A stretch of 37,164 nt of DNA, from NCBI GenBank assembly GCA_021789215.1, contig JAJYJS010000001.1:26429-63592 (forward strand), in the 5' to 3' direction. Position numbers and translations under genes: made by a program. Shown in pieces: positions 8,280 to 14,324 of the stretch. The stretch comes from Nitrospirota bacterium (lineage in GTDB: Bacteria > Nitrospirota > Thermodesulfovibrionia > Thermodesulfovibrionales > JdFR-88). The notes under the pieces were generated by a model. The model searched no databases, had not been told where the DNA came from, and saw only the letters and a list, made by a program, of their open reading frames with translations. Numbering within the stretch: position 1 is the stretch's first letter; every line of letters begins with the position of its first letter.

Positions 8280-8882
8280 TCATCTGTGTTTTTTGGATTG
8301 GGAAACATTGGCTAATATTTTATCAAGCTCCTGCTTGTATGCTTTACGCTCCTGCTGCACTCTATCTGTATAGATGTCATGATAAGGTTTTTCTGCAAGC
8401 AGTCTAATAGAGTATCGCCTCCAGAAGTCCTGTTCTTTTTGGTTAAGTTCAGCAGACGTGCTCTTAATCATTTCTGAGGGAATGTTTCGACCTAAATTGT
8501 TCATGAAATTAATTGATTCTATATCGTCAGGTTTAATCTCTTGAAAGGATGGCAGCATATAGTACCCCGTGGTCAGCAGCTGCATAATTTTTTCATTGTC
8601 TTTATTCACTATCATTGACAAGAGCAAGGCATTTTTGATTTCCTCCTTGCTGTGCTTCAGGAGGGCAATATCATTCACAAAGCATGCTCCACAGTTTTCC
8701 AGAACTTTGCCATAGGATTGGATTATGGATTCTGCTCGCTGCAATGCTTCTAGTCTCCTTTTCATGGTATGAACAGAGGCGGGCTTAGGCTTATTGCGTT
8801 TACTGCTTCTTAAATTCATTTGGTCTTTAACCAGCAGAACCACGCCGATAAGTAGTAAGCCTCCAATGACAACATCTTCCAA
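8280..8882 (-). CDS. Unknown membrane-anchored protein of the selC element
   Basis: 200 residues, TTG start at 8882 directly behind a strong AGGAGGGGG. Residues about 4-20 (VVIGGLLLIGVVLLVKD) form one N-terminal membrane anchor, followed by a basic stretch (RSSKRNKPKP), so the rest is probably cytoplasmic. The soluble part is mostly charged and helical (RRLEALQRAESIIQSYGKVLE, HSKEEIKNALLLSMIVNKDNEKIMQ) and ends in a long basic helix rich in Gln/Lys. No catalytic motif is recognised. It is divergent from the winged-helix gene at 9013 across a 130-bp spacer and is the gene nearest attL. As one of the few cargo genes it could be a phage-exclusion or regulatory partner, which is speculation. Confidence 0.65.
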   Translation of the reverse strand: MEDVVIGGLLLIGVVLLVKDQMNLRSSKRNKPKPASVHTMKRRLEALQRAESIIQSYGKVLENCGACFVNDIALLKHSKEEIKNALLLSMIVNKDNEKIMQLLTTGYYMLPSFQEIKPDDIESINFMNNLGRNIPSEMIKSTSAELNQKEQDFWRRYSIRLLAEKPYHDIYTDRVQQERKAYKQELDKILANVSQSKKHR

Positions 8883-9012
8883 TTCCCCCTCCTAATGCAA
8901 TTTTGAGCTATATTAGCACACTTTAGAGTAGAGATTTATTCGAGACGCTCTGCTATTGCCTCTGAACTTTGATTTCAGTATTGTAAGATGATACTCAATG
9001 GGAGGCGAGAGG

Positions 9013-9642
9013 ATGACAATTTCAGAGCTAGCAGAGCTTTTCCTGTTTAAGCTGTACGAGAGGGCTGAAAAACAGGGATTCCATGCATCTTTCAATATGA
9101 ACGAAATTGCAGAGGAACTAGGTGTATCGGATGATTATGGGAGAATAAAAGGCGCTGTCGAGGTGCTCGAAAATCGAGGTTTAGTTTCATTTGTGAAGTC
9201 ATTCATCGGTGGAAAAGTGATTGCCACTATCTCAGGAGAGGGCTGTGTTTTAGTTGAAACCGGAGGGGATACAGGAATTATTCAGCAGTACCGTAATAAT
9301 CCTAATGCCTTTATTCACATAGACCAGAGCACAACTATACATGGGAACGTTACTCAGAGCAATATTTCAACACATTCCCCCAATGCTCAGCAAAGCATTT
9401 CAGTCAACAAAGATATTCAAGAGATAATTGCTCAGATTCTAGAGAGGCTAAGGAGAGACGAAACCCTTACAGCCACACGCCGAAATGATGCAATCCTAGA
9501 TACTGAGACGCTTGCTAAACAACTCTCAAAAGCTGAAAAGAACGGGAGCATGATTACCTCTGTACTCAGCAGCCTTTCTGATATAAGCTCCATAGGCGGA
9601 TTTATACTTCAGCTGCAAGATGTAATCACTAAGCTGTTTTAA
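9013..9642 (+). CDS. Unknown protein with N-terminal winged-helix-like domain
   Basis: 209 residues from ATG 9013, preferred over ATG 8998 because GGAGG sits seven bases before 9013. Residues 1-75 look like a winged helix: SELAELFLFKLYERA, FNMNEIAEELGVSDDYGRIKGAVEVLENRGLV with a typical HTH pattern, then a beta-wing (GGKVIATISGEG). A low-complexity polar linker with beta-helix-like turns follows (STTIHGNVTQSNIS, NAQQSISVNKD). The last 80 residues are helical (IQEIIAQILERLRRDE, LSKAEKNGSMITSVLSSL) and end in a hydrophobic segment (GGFILQLQDVITKLF). The layout of DNA- or signal-sensing domain, flexible linker and oligomerising helix suits a regulator or defence-type switch protein, but no family is certain. 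It is divergent from the membrane-anchored unknown. Confidence 0.65.
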   Translation: MTISELAELFLFKLYERAEKQGFHASFNMNEIAEELGVSDDYGRIKGAVEVLENRGLVSFVKSFIGGKVIATISGEGCVLVETGGDTGIIQQYRNNPNAFIHIDQSTTIHGNVTQSNISTHSPNAQQSISVNKDIQEIIAQILERLRRDETLTATRRNDAILDTETLAKQLSKAEKNGSMITSVLSSLSDISSIGGFILQLQDVITKLF

Positions 9643-9864
9643 GCGGCTCAGAGCTTTCCTAGAAGCCTCAGGAGAGCCTCAAGTTACACCTCAAGGGTAA
9701 ACCCATAGGCCATTTTTGACATAAGCTCCTGAGCTGTTTATTTTCAAGCCTTCCCAAAAGGAGTCCCGTCAGTGCTCCCTAGAATTGCCTCTGTAAGCTC
9801 CTGAGAGGCTCCTAGGGCGATTTTCTCAAAATAGTACCAGCAGCAGTAAACAGAACTGGCCTTG

Positions 9865-9886
9865 AGAGCCAATCGGCATGGGATTA
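9865..9886 (+). repeat. Left copy of a 22-bp inverted repeat (partner at 12549-12570)
   Basis: The 22 bases starting AGAGCCAATC are found in reverse complement at 12549-12570 with a single mismatch (G versus C at the eleventh base). Similarity stops outside the 22 bases. The copies face each other across 2.66 kb that contains the virion-core gene, the serine recombinase and one small unknown gene. Confidence 0.8.
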
Positions 9887-9941
9887 ATATCCCTGTGCCG
9901 AAGGAGCACAGCTCTGCTGCTAAATACCTCAAGTAAAACCT

Positions 9942-10082
9942 TAACATGCCCACCTTAGAACAGGGGAAAGGAAAGCTCTCCTATACGTGTTACTCAGGAC
10001 TCTCCTGAGCTTAACCTGCCTACCTTAGAACAGAGGGTGAAAGAAAGCTCCTATATAGGAGTTACTATAAGTGTTACTTAAG
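9942..10082 (+). repeat. Two imperfect 70-bp tandem repeats
   Basis: Units start at 9942 and 10012. The first 22 bases differ at two positions (pattern TAACnTGCCyACCTTAGAAC), and the next 25 or so bases are alike (GGGGAAAGGAAAGCTC-type, then CCTATA). A third, looser copy of the first part lies at about 12600-12620 just upstream of the integrase gene. These could be protein-binding iterons. Confidence 0.65.
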
Positions 10083-10415
10083 GTGTCCCCTTTAGTTCTA
10101 CTCAAAGTTTCCTAACCGTAATGCCCCGGTGTCTTTCCCTGCTCCTGCTGATAGCCGACGACGCTGCTAAAGAATCCTCACACCTGAAGGAATACATAAA
10201 GTAATCCTCTAGGCTCCCTGCTCTGTTCTCTCTTTATGCCCTGTTCAGGAGTAACCTCAAGGAGCAAAGCTCTCCTGATTACCAGTAAGCAGAAGGAGCA
10301 CAGCTCCGTTACTCTCCAGCATAGGACTGGAAACGACACCTATGCTTTCCCCTCTACTCTCCCTAACGGGTTTACATAGATTTTGAATCTAGAAATTAGA
10401 AAGAGGTAAAAGTGT

Positions 10416-10961
10416 TTGTGTGAACCAAGTACAATCCTTGCTGTAACCAGTCTGATGCTCTCTGCTGGTTCTACTGCTGCCTCAATAGTAGGACAGAACA
10501 AGCAAGCAAGAGCTGAGACTGAAGCTGCTAATAAGGCTGCTCAAGCTGATTATGATTCCCTGGAGCAGAAGCAGAAAGAGATTGCAGAACAAGAGTCCCT
10601 ACAGCAGTTTGAGAGAGAACGTCAAGGCAGACGTGAACGAGCACTCATGACTGTGAACGCTGGAGGGCTATCAGGAAATACTCTCTTAAGAGAACAGCTC
10701 AACAGTATGCTTCAAGAGTCCTTTGATATAGGCATCCTGAAGCAGAACAAAGAGAATCAAACAGGGCAAACCCTAAGAGATATGAATGCGGTATATGCCC
10801 AGGCCCAGGGCCGAAGAAATGCAGCAGTATCCAAGATGATTTCTCCCCTTATGGCAGGACTTCAGATAGGAACTTCAGGGCTTCAGGGCTATGAAACGGG
10901 GTATACCATCGCCAAGCAGCTTGGGCTTGATAAGCAGCCTAAAGGTTCACCTCGGGGTTAA
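10416..10961 (+). CDS. T7 gp14-like internal virion core protein (phage ejection protein homologue)
   Basis: 181 residues. Start is TTG 10416, nine bases after AGAGGT; it gives MCEPSTI, the N-terminal MCxP pattern common in this family. A hydrophobic N-terminal segment (ILAVTSLMLSAGSTAASIVG) is followed by a long Ala/Gln/Glu-rich helix (QNKQARAETEAANKAAQADYDSLEQKQKE), then RRERALMTVNAGGLSGNTLLREQLNSMLQESFDIGILKQNKENQ, which matches the pattern of podovirus internal core proteins of the gp14 type. Family knowledge: during infection such proteins leave the virion and help form the DNA-ejection channel in the outer membrane. No other virion gene is present in the element, so it is either a relic or cargo used by a satellite. 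The family assignment is by pattern memory, hence moderate. Confidence 0.72.
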   Translation: MCEPSTILAVTSLMLSAGSTAASIVGQNKQARAETEAANKAAQADYDSLEQKQKEIAEQESLQQFERERQGRRERALMTVNAGGLSGNTLLREQLNSMLQESFDIGILKQNKENQTGQTLRDMNAVYAQAQGRRNAAVSKMISPLMAGLQIGTSGLQGYETGYTIAKQLGLDKQPKGSPRG

Positions 10962-11405
10962 GCGTTAAGAAAACACGCACTGCTCTTTAAAGGGAACACC
11001 TGAAGATAAGCTTAAGGCACAGGCTTAGTTTTCTGCTGCAAATTTCTGAAAGGTATACCGTGTATATTGAAAGATTAAATGTCCCCCATAGGGTGCTCCT
11101 GTAAGGTGCTGAGCAAAAGGGGTTGCTCAGTGCTTGAGCTGAGGTGTATCTCTGCTGTCCCTTTAGGACATGGCAAGGTGAGTCTTATCTTGCTGCTGGA
11201 GCACCCTTTTTATACGCCTTGAGCAAAAGAGCATAGCTTCTGCTGCTTTCAGGACGGCCCTGAGGAAAAGGATTATAGATTGTAAACCTAAAACGTCCGA
11301 TTAAAGTTCACAGCTGCTAAAGCTATTAAGGTAGAATTTCACTTGACAATTCCTGTAATGTTTTGTAGGATTCCAGGCATTAAAGCCTACAGGGAGGGTT
11401 CAAGC
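10962..11405. other. Non-coding stretch between virion-core and recombinase genes
   Basis: Apart from the candidate RNA at 11090-11211 this 444-bp stretch contains a small TCAGG/CCTGA hairpin near 11250 and repeated CTGCTG and GAGCA words. I see no gene. A promoter for the recombinase could lie before 11340 but no clear -35/-10 pair stands out. Confidence 0.4.
11090..11211 (+). ncRNA. Candidate structured RNA: four-way junction closed by a terminator stem
   Basis: A 10-bp closing stem pairs AGGGTGCTCC (11090-11099) with GGAGCACCCT (11198-11207), and five T follow at 11207-11211, so the 3' arm also makes an intrinsic terminator on the plus strand. Enclosed are three hairpins: CTGAGCAA/TTGCTCAG (11109-11116 with 11123-11130, extendable by two wobble pairs), TGTCC/GGACA (11156-11160 with 11166-11170), and CAAGGT/ATCTTG (11174-11179 with 11187-11192). 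Helices fit without conflict as a four-way junction. It lies between the virion-core and serine recombinase genes. I recognise no known RNA family. Confidence 0.5.
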
Positions 11406-12008
11406 ATGAAGGTTTACGGCTACATAAGGGTTTCCACAAACAAGCAGGACTATGAGAACCAGAAGCACGCAATCCTAGACTTTGCAAATCAGCAAAAGTT
11501 AGGAAATGTAGAGCTTGTATCTGAAACGGCCTCAGGAAAGGTCAGCTGGAAGAATCGCACGCTTGCAGGACTGATTGACTCCTTAAAAAAGAACGATGTT
11601 CTGATAGTCTCTGAGCTGTCTAGGCTTGGGCGCTCCATGCTGGAAATCATGGAGTTACTCTCAAAGCTCACACGTAAAGAAGTTAAGATATTCGCCCTGA
11701 AGGGCGGCTATGAGCTTGCCAACAATCTCCAGTCAAAGGTTCTGGCCTTTGCCTTTGCAATAGCAGCAGAAGTAGAGCGGGAGTTAATCTCCTTAAGAAC
11801 CAAAGAAGCTCTGGCAATTAAACGGGCTGAAGGTGTCCATCTCGGTAGACCTAAAGGCTCTATCAGCAAGTCGAAACTTGATGGTCAAGAGGAAAAGATA
11901 AAAGAGCTGCTGAAGTATAAGGTTTCAAAGAGCGCAATAGCACGTATGCTGGACATTTCACGCCCTGCTCTGCTGGACTTTATTAAATCCAGAGGGGTAC
12001 AGGAGTAG
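11406..12008 (+). CDS. Small serine recombinase (resolvase/invertase family)
   Basis: 200 residues from ATG 11406 behind GGGAGGG; an upstream in-frame start at 11343 lacks a ribosome site and would precede the conserved N-terminus. The catalytic domain starts MKVYGYIRVST with the nucleophile Ser10, then LIVSELSRLGRSMLEIMELLSKL (the Arg cluster and helix D) and the long E-helix AFAFAIAAEVERELISLRTKEALAIKRAEG. LGRPKGS leads to a C-terminal HTH (VSKSAIARMLDISRPALLDFIKSRG). The length fits small Hin/Gin/resolvase enzymes, which invert or resolve DNA between short sites through a 5'-phosphoserine link. Its location between two inverted copies of a 22-bp sequence raises the possibility that it inverts that segment; resolving element dimers is the alternative. 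Confidence 0.92.
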   Translation: MKVYGYIRVSTNKQDYENQKHAILDFANQQKLGNVELVSETASGKVSWKNRTLAGLIDSLKKNDVLIVSELSRLGRSMLEIMELLSKLTRKEVKIFALKGGYELANNLQSKVLAFAFAIAAEVERELISLRTKEALAIKRAEGVHLGRPKGSISKSKLDGQEEKIKELLKYKVSKSAIARMLDISRPALLDFIKSRGVQE

Positions 12009-12176
12009 AAGCAGGAGCCCTAAGGAGCATTGGAGAGAGCAAGAATGAAGTTATGAGAGCTTTGTTTTTCCCCCCATCTATTTATTTTTCAGGCTGCCTC
12101 AGTCTTGCAGTAAGCTTCAGAAGTGAAGGTATTCAGGAGCAAGGAGACACCTTGAGTATCTCCTTGAGATAAATCT

Positions 12177-12443
12177 TTAGGACAGAACGACCGGGGAAAT
12201 TGCAGCAGCAACAGCGGAGCTGTGCTCCTTGGAGTGCTTAAGGCTTTCCTCAAGCTCTCTCGTGCTCTCAGATATAAGGCGAGTCAAAGAGTCCCTAAGC
12301 TCCTTAGCTTGCTCCTGCTGCTCAGGGGTAAGCTCGTTCCACTCAAGATAGTGCTCCTGATTGCCTCTCTTAAGGAACACATGAGAGCCTTCCTCGACCT
12401 CAAAGTCAACAGCCTCGTTACCCGCTTTCATGACTAGATTCAT
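12177..12443 (-). CDS. Small unknown protein of the selC element
   Basis: 88 residues from ATG 12443 behind GGAGGGTTG. The N-terminal half looks like short strands (MNLVMKAGNEAVDFEVEEGSHVFLKRGNQEHYLEWNELT). The second half is an acidic, Gln/Glu-rich helix (PEQQEQAKELRDSLTRLISESTRELEESLKHSKEH) that could form a coiled coil, followed by a short hydrophobic tail. No cysteines, signal peptide or DNA-binding motif. It converges on the serine recombinase from the opposite strand. A good ribosome site and codon pattern support a real gene; the function is not recognised. Confidence 0.55.
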   Translation of the reverse strand: MNLVMKAGNEAVDFEVEEGSHVFLKRGNQEHYLEWNELTPEQQEQAKELRDSLTRLISESTRELEESLKHSKEHSSAVAAAISPVVLS

Positions 12444-12548
12444 TCAACCCTCCAGAAATGAGATTTAGCCCTCATTGGGGCGGTTTAAATTAACAACTAT
12501 TCTCTGCTCTGTCAAGGGGTCTAAATTACACCTCTGCTCTAAAAACAG

Positions 12549-12570
12549 TAATCCCATGCGGATTGGCTCT
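12549..12570 (-). repeat. Right copy of the 22-bp inverted repeat
   Basis: Reverse complement of 9865-9886 with one mismatch. Sits in the 208-bp spacer between the small unknown gene and the integrase gene. About 20 bp further right, ATGGGTTTACC (about 12592-12602) is also the inverse of GGTAAACCCAT at about 9698-9708, so the two intergenic regions share more than one inverted word. Confidence 0.8.
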
Positions 12571-12610
12571 AGTCCTGCTTTACAGCCTAACTGATGGGTT
12601 TACCTGCCCG

Positions 12611-12635
12611 CCTTAGAAAGACTTACAACCTAAGG
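12611..12635 (+). promoter_or_regulatory. Hairpin overlapping the integrase ribosome binding site
   Basis: CCTTAG (12611-12616) can pair with CTAAGG (12630-12635), and the latter overlaps the AAGGAGG site (12632-12638) used by the integrase gene. If formed in the mRNA it would partly hide the site. The CCTTAG half belongs to the repeated motif also present at 9942 and 10012. Confidence 0.35.
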
Positions 12636-12651
12636 AGGCGAGTTTGACAGA

Positions 12652-13884
12652 GTGAATATGGTTGCTTACAATGTCCATCAAGGTAAGCTCTGCATGAAAG
12701 GAACAATCAGATGTGGCAATTGTCATGAGTCTAGGGCTGAGGGGAATGTGTGTCCCTCATGTGGAGCCTCGTACTGCTACATTAGCCTGTATTGGAATAA
12801 GAAGCAGTACAGGTTCTGGAGACATCCGCAGTTAGGAGATTCCCTTATCTTCAGCACAGCAGAGAGACAGCTCACAGTTATGCGCTCTCAGATTGATGCT
12901 CACACGTTCAACCCTGCTGATTTCCTGCCTAGAGCAGCAAAGGAAAGGCTGCTAGAAAACAAGCTGCTGGATTGGCTCTCTCAAAAAGAAGCAGAAATGA
13001 ATAGGAATGAGCTTTCCTTTGGAACACAGAGGATTTACAGGGTGTATGCTGAAAGGTTCATTACCCCATTGTTAGGCAAGCTGGACGTAAGGGAAATCAG
13101 ATTTGAGCAGCTTGAGTGGTTTAAGGATAATTTACCTGCACGCCTCAGCCTTAAGTACAGAAGGAATATCCTGAATGCTCTACATGCTTTCTTCACATGG
13201 CTTAAGCGCAAAGGTATTATCCTTGAAACTCCTGCTTTCCCTGAGATTAAGGGAGACGACGCTCAAGTCCGCACAGCAATTTCCCTAGAGGAACAGCTTG
13301 AGGCTCTAAAGCGGATTCCAGAGGAACACAGGGATGCGATAGAGTTTGCCTGTGAGACTGGCCTTAGGGTTGCTGAGCTATGCGCTCTGAAGCTCAAGGA
13401 CATCAGCATGAAAGACGGAACGGCTCTCATTCAGAGGACGTTCTCAGGTTCACGGCTGAGAGAAACAACTAAGGGCAAGAACAAAAGTTTTATTCCCTTA
13501 TCAGACAGAGCCTATGAGATAGCAAAGAAACACTTTGAGAGACACCTCAAGAATCAGGTTCTGGATTTCTCTATTCATGAAAATTTTCTATTCCTTAATC
13601 CTGTAACTGGCAAGGGTTATCGAATGGATTTCCTCAGAAAAATCTGGAAGCAGTATTCAGGGCTGAATGTAACTCTGTATGAGGCAACTAGGCACAGCTT
13701 CTGTACTCAGATTGTAGAATCAGGAGCAGATGTGCTCAGTGCAAGGAATCTCATGAGACATGCAGACCTCAGGAGCACACAGAATTACTTTCACGCCACT
13801 CCTAAGAGGCTGCAAGAGCTAGTGAATCGCAGAGGTAAAATCTCAAGCCTACCTGAACGAAACCTGAACGAGAACGGAAGGTAA
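12652..13884 (+). CDS. Tyrosine integrase with N-terminal zinc ribbon
   Basis: Up to 410 residues from GTG 12652; ATG 12658 and ATG 12694 are alternatives, the AAGGAGG at 12632-12638 favouring the first two. The N-terminus is a four-Cys zinc ribbon (Cys21, Cys24, Cys34, Cys37), then an arm-DNA-binding segment (SLYWNKKQYRFWRHP, TFNPADF), a SAM-like core-binding domain (about 100-190) and the catalytic domain. Visible catalytic residues are Arg239 (TGLRVAEL), a Lys around 274-276, Arg347 in EATRH, His370 in LMRHADLRST and nucleophile Tyr379. The usual His of HxxR is replaced by Glu344. It ends 38 bp before attR, next to the tRNA it targets, as expected for the integrase of this element. Confidence 0.93.
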   Translation: MNMVAYNVHQGKLCMKGTIRCGNCHESRAEGNVCPSCGASYCYISLYWNKKQYRFWRHPQLGDSLIFSTAERQLTVMRSQIDAHTFNPADFLPRAAKERLLENKLLDWLSQKEAEMNRNELSFGTQRIYRVYAERFITPLLGKLDVREIRFEQLEWFKDNLPARLSLKYRRNILNALHAFFTWLKRKGIILETPAFPEIKGDDAQVRTAISLEEQLEALKRIPEEHRDAIEFACETGLRVAELCALKLKDISMKDGTALIQRTFSGSRLRETTKGKNKSFIPLSDRAYEIAKKHFERHLKNQVLDFSIHENFLFLNPVTGKGYRMDFLRKIWKQYSGLNVTLYEATRHSFCTQIVESGADVLSARNLMRHADLRSTQNYFHATPKRLQELVNRRGKISSLPERNLNENGR

Positions 13885-13921
13885 GCTTTTCATTGCAAAT
13901 CATAGGGTTCTGGTGCGTAAT

Positions 13922-13947
13922 TGGCGGGAGCGTGTGGGAATCGAACC
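13922..13947. repeat. attR: tRNA-Sec 3' end, 26-bp direct repeat
   Basis: Identical to attL at 8195-8220 and forms the functional 3' end of the intact tRNA-Sec gene, so integration left the tRNA whole. Confidence 0.93.
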
Positions 13948-14019
13948 CACCCTGCCTGCTTTTGGCCGGCAACACCGGATTTGAAGTCCGGGAGGGACAC
14001 CAGAGCCCTATACACTCCC
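13922..14019 (-). tRNA. selC: Selenocysteine tRNA (anticodon TCA)
   Basis: 98 nt including an encoded CCA. On the reverse strand: 8-bp acceptor GGGAGTGT/ACGCTCCC (one G-T), anticodon stem CCGGA/TCCGG around loop CTTCAAA (anticodon TCA, reading UGA), a long variable arm with a TGCC/GGCA stem, a T-arm with GGTTCGATTCC, and discriminator G73. Extra length, long acceptor and variable arm and TCA anticodon identify tRNA-Sec. The host therefore makes selenoproteins; no in-frame UGA selenoprotein was noticed in this window. Confidence 0.96.
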
Positions 14020-14324
14020 TCGTATAGCTAACATATTGATTCTACTTGCAAATTTGCCGTGCTGTCAACAGGTAAATCTGCGCCTTTTCCGCTTGCAACA
14101 GATTGCAGCAAAAATCGGGGGGCTTTAGCCCGTGCGGAGGTTTTCGGGATAATGGCCCGGCGCCTTCTCTAGCCTATGCCCTTAAGGCTTGATATAATGG
14201 GCATATCAATGTAAGTACCCTAAAAAAATATCTTGGGGGAGCGCGCCTGGCAATTGCCGGGGTCTGCGCGCCCATTCTAAAAAAAGCCTTTTTATCTTTT
14301 TGTTGTCCTCTTTCGGAGCGGAAC
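14020..14324. other. Intergenic region between selC and the efflux operon
   Basis: No gene. It contains a perfect 7-bp inverted repeat TTGATAT/ATATCAA with 7-base spacer (14189-14209), overlapping a TATAAT-like element, and a GC-rich hairpin (GCGCGC arms enclosing GGCAATTGCC, about 14239-14272). The first could be an operator at the efflux promoter. Confidence 0.45.
14189..14209. promoter_or_regulatory. Candidate operator palindrome upstream of the efflux operon
   Basis: TTGATAT-N7-ATATCAA lies about 115 bp before the first efflux gene and covers the TATAAT-like sequence GATATAATGG. RND operons are often repressed by TetR- or MarR-type proteins at such dyads, but no regulator gene is adjacent here. 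Confidence 0.35.

Larger units (their letters stand above)
9643..10415. other. 773-bp stretch without genes, dense in hairpins and repeated words
   Basis: No credible coding frame. It holds a nested stem (CCCTAG/CTAGGG around GCCTCT/AGAGGC, 9777-9817), a hairpin at 9874-9900 (CGGCATGGGA against TCCCTGTGCCG), two copies of a 22-bp word 70 bp apart (9942-9963, 10012-10033), a perfect 14-bp palindrome CTCCTATATAGGAG (10048-10061), palindromic GGAGC-ACA-GCTCC words (for example near 10293), and an 8-bp hairpin AGCATAGG/CCTATGCT (10318-10346). It may be transcribed as a structured RNA or serve as a replication or recombination control region. Confidence 0.5.
8195..13947. mobile_element. Integrative element inserted in the 3' end of tRNA-Sec (selC)
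   Basis: The 26 bases at the 3' end of tRNA-Sec (13922-13947) are repeated perfectly at 8195-8220, where the rest of the tRNA is absent, giving attR and attL of a tRNA-targeted insertion. Between them lie a tyrosine integrase next to the intact tRNA, a serine recombinase, a phage virion-core-like gene, two divergent unknown genes, one small unknown gene, and long stretches without genes that are rich in short inverted repeats. Base composition shifts visibly to lower GC with frequent AGCTC/CTCCTGAG words, unlike either flank. No relaxase, replication initiator, terminase or capsid gene is seen, so it would need a helper or is a reduced phage-related island. Confidence 0.88.

Noticed and set aside
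9744-9953. 69-codon minus-strand frame in the element's gene-free stretch
   Set aside because: Cys/Leu-rich without a pattern, it crosses several hairpins and a repeat; better explained as structured non-coding DNA.
9643-12570. CRISPR array or retron in the element
   Set aside because: Repeats are too few, unevenly spaced and imperfect for CRISPR; there is no cas gene and no reverse transcriptase.
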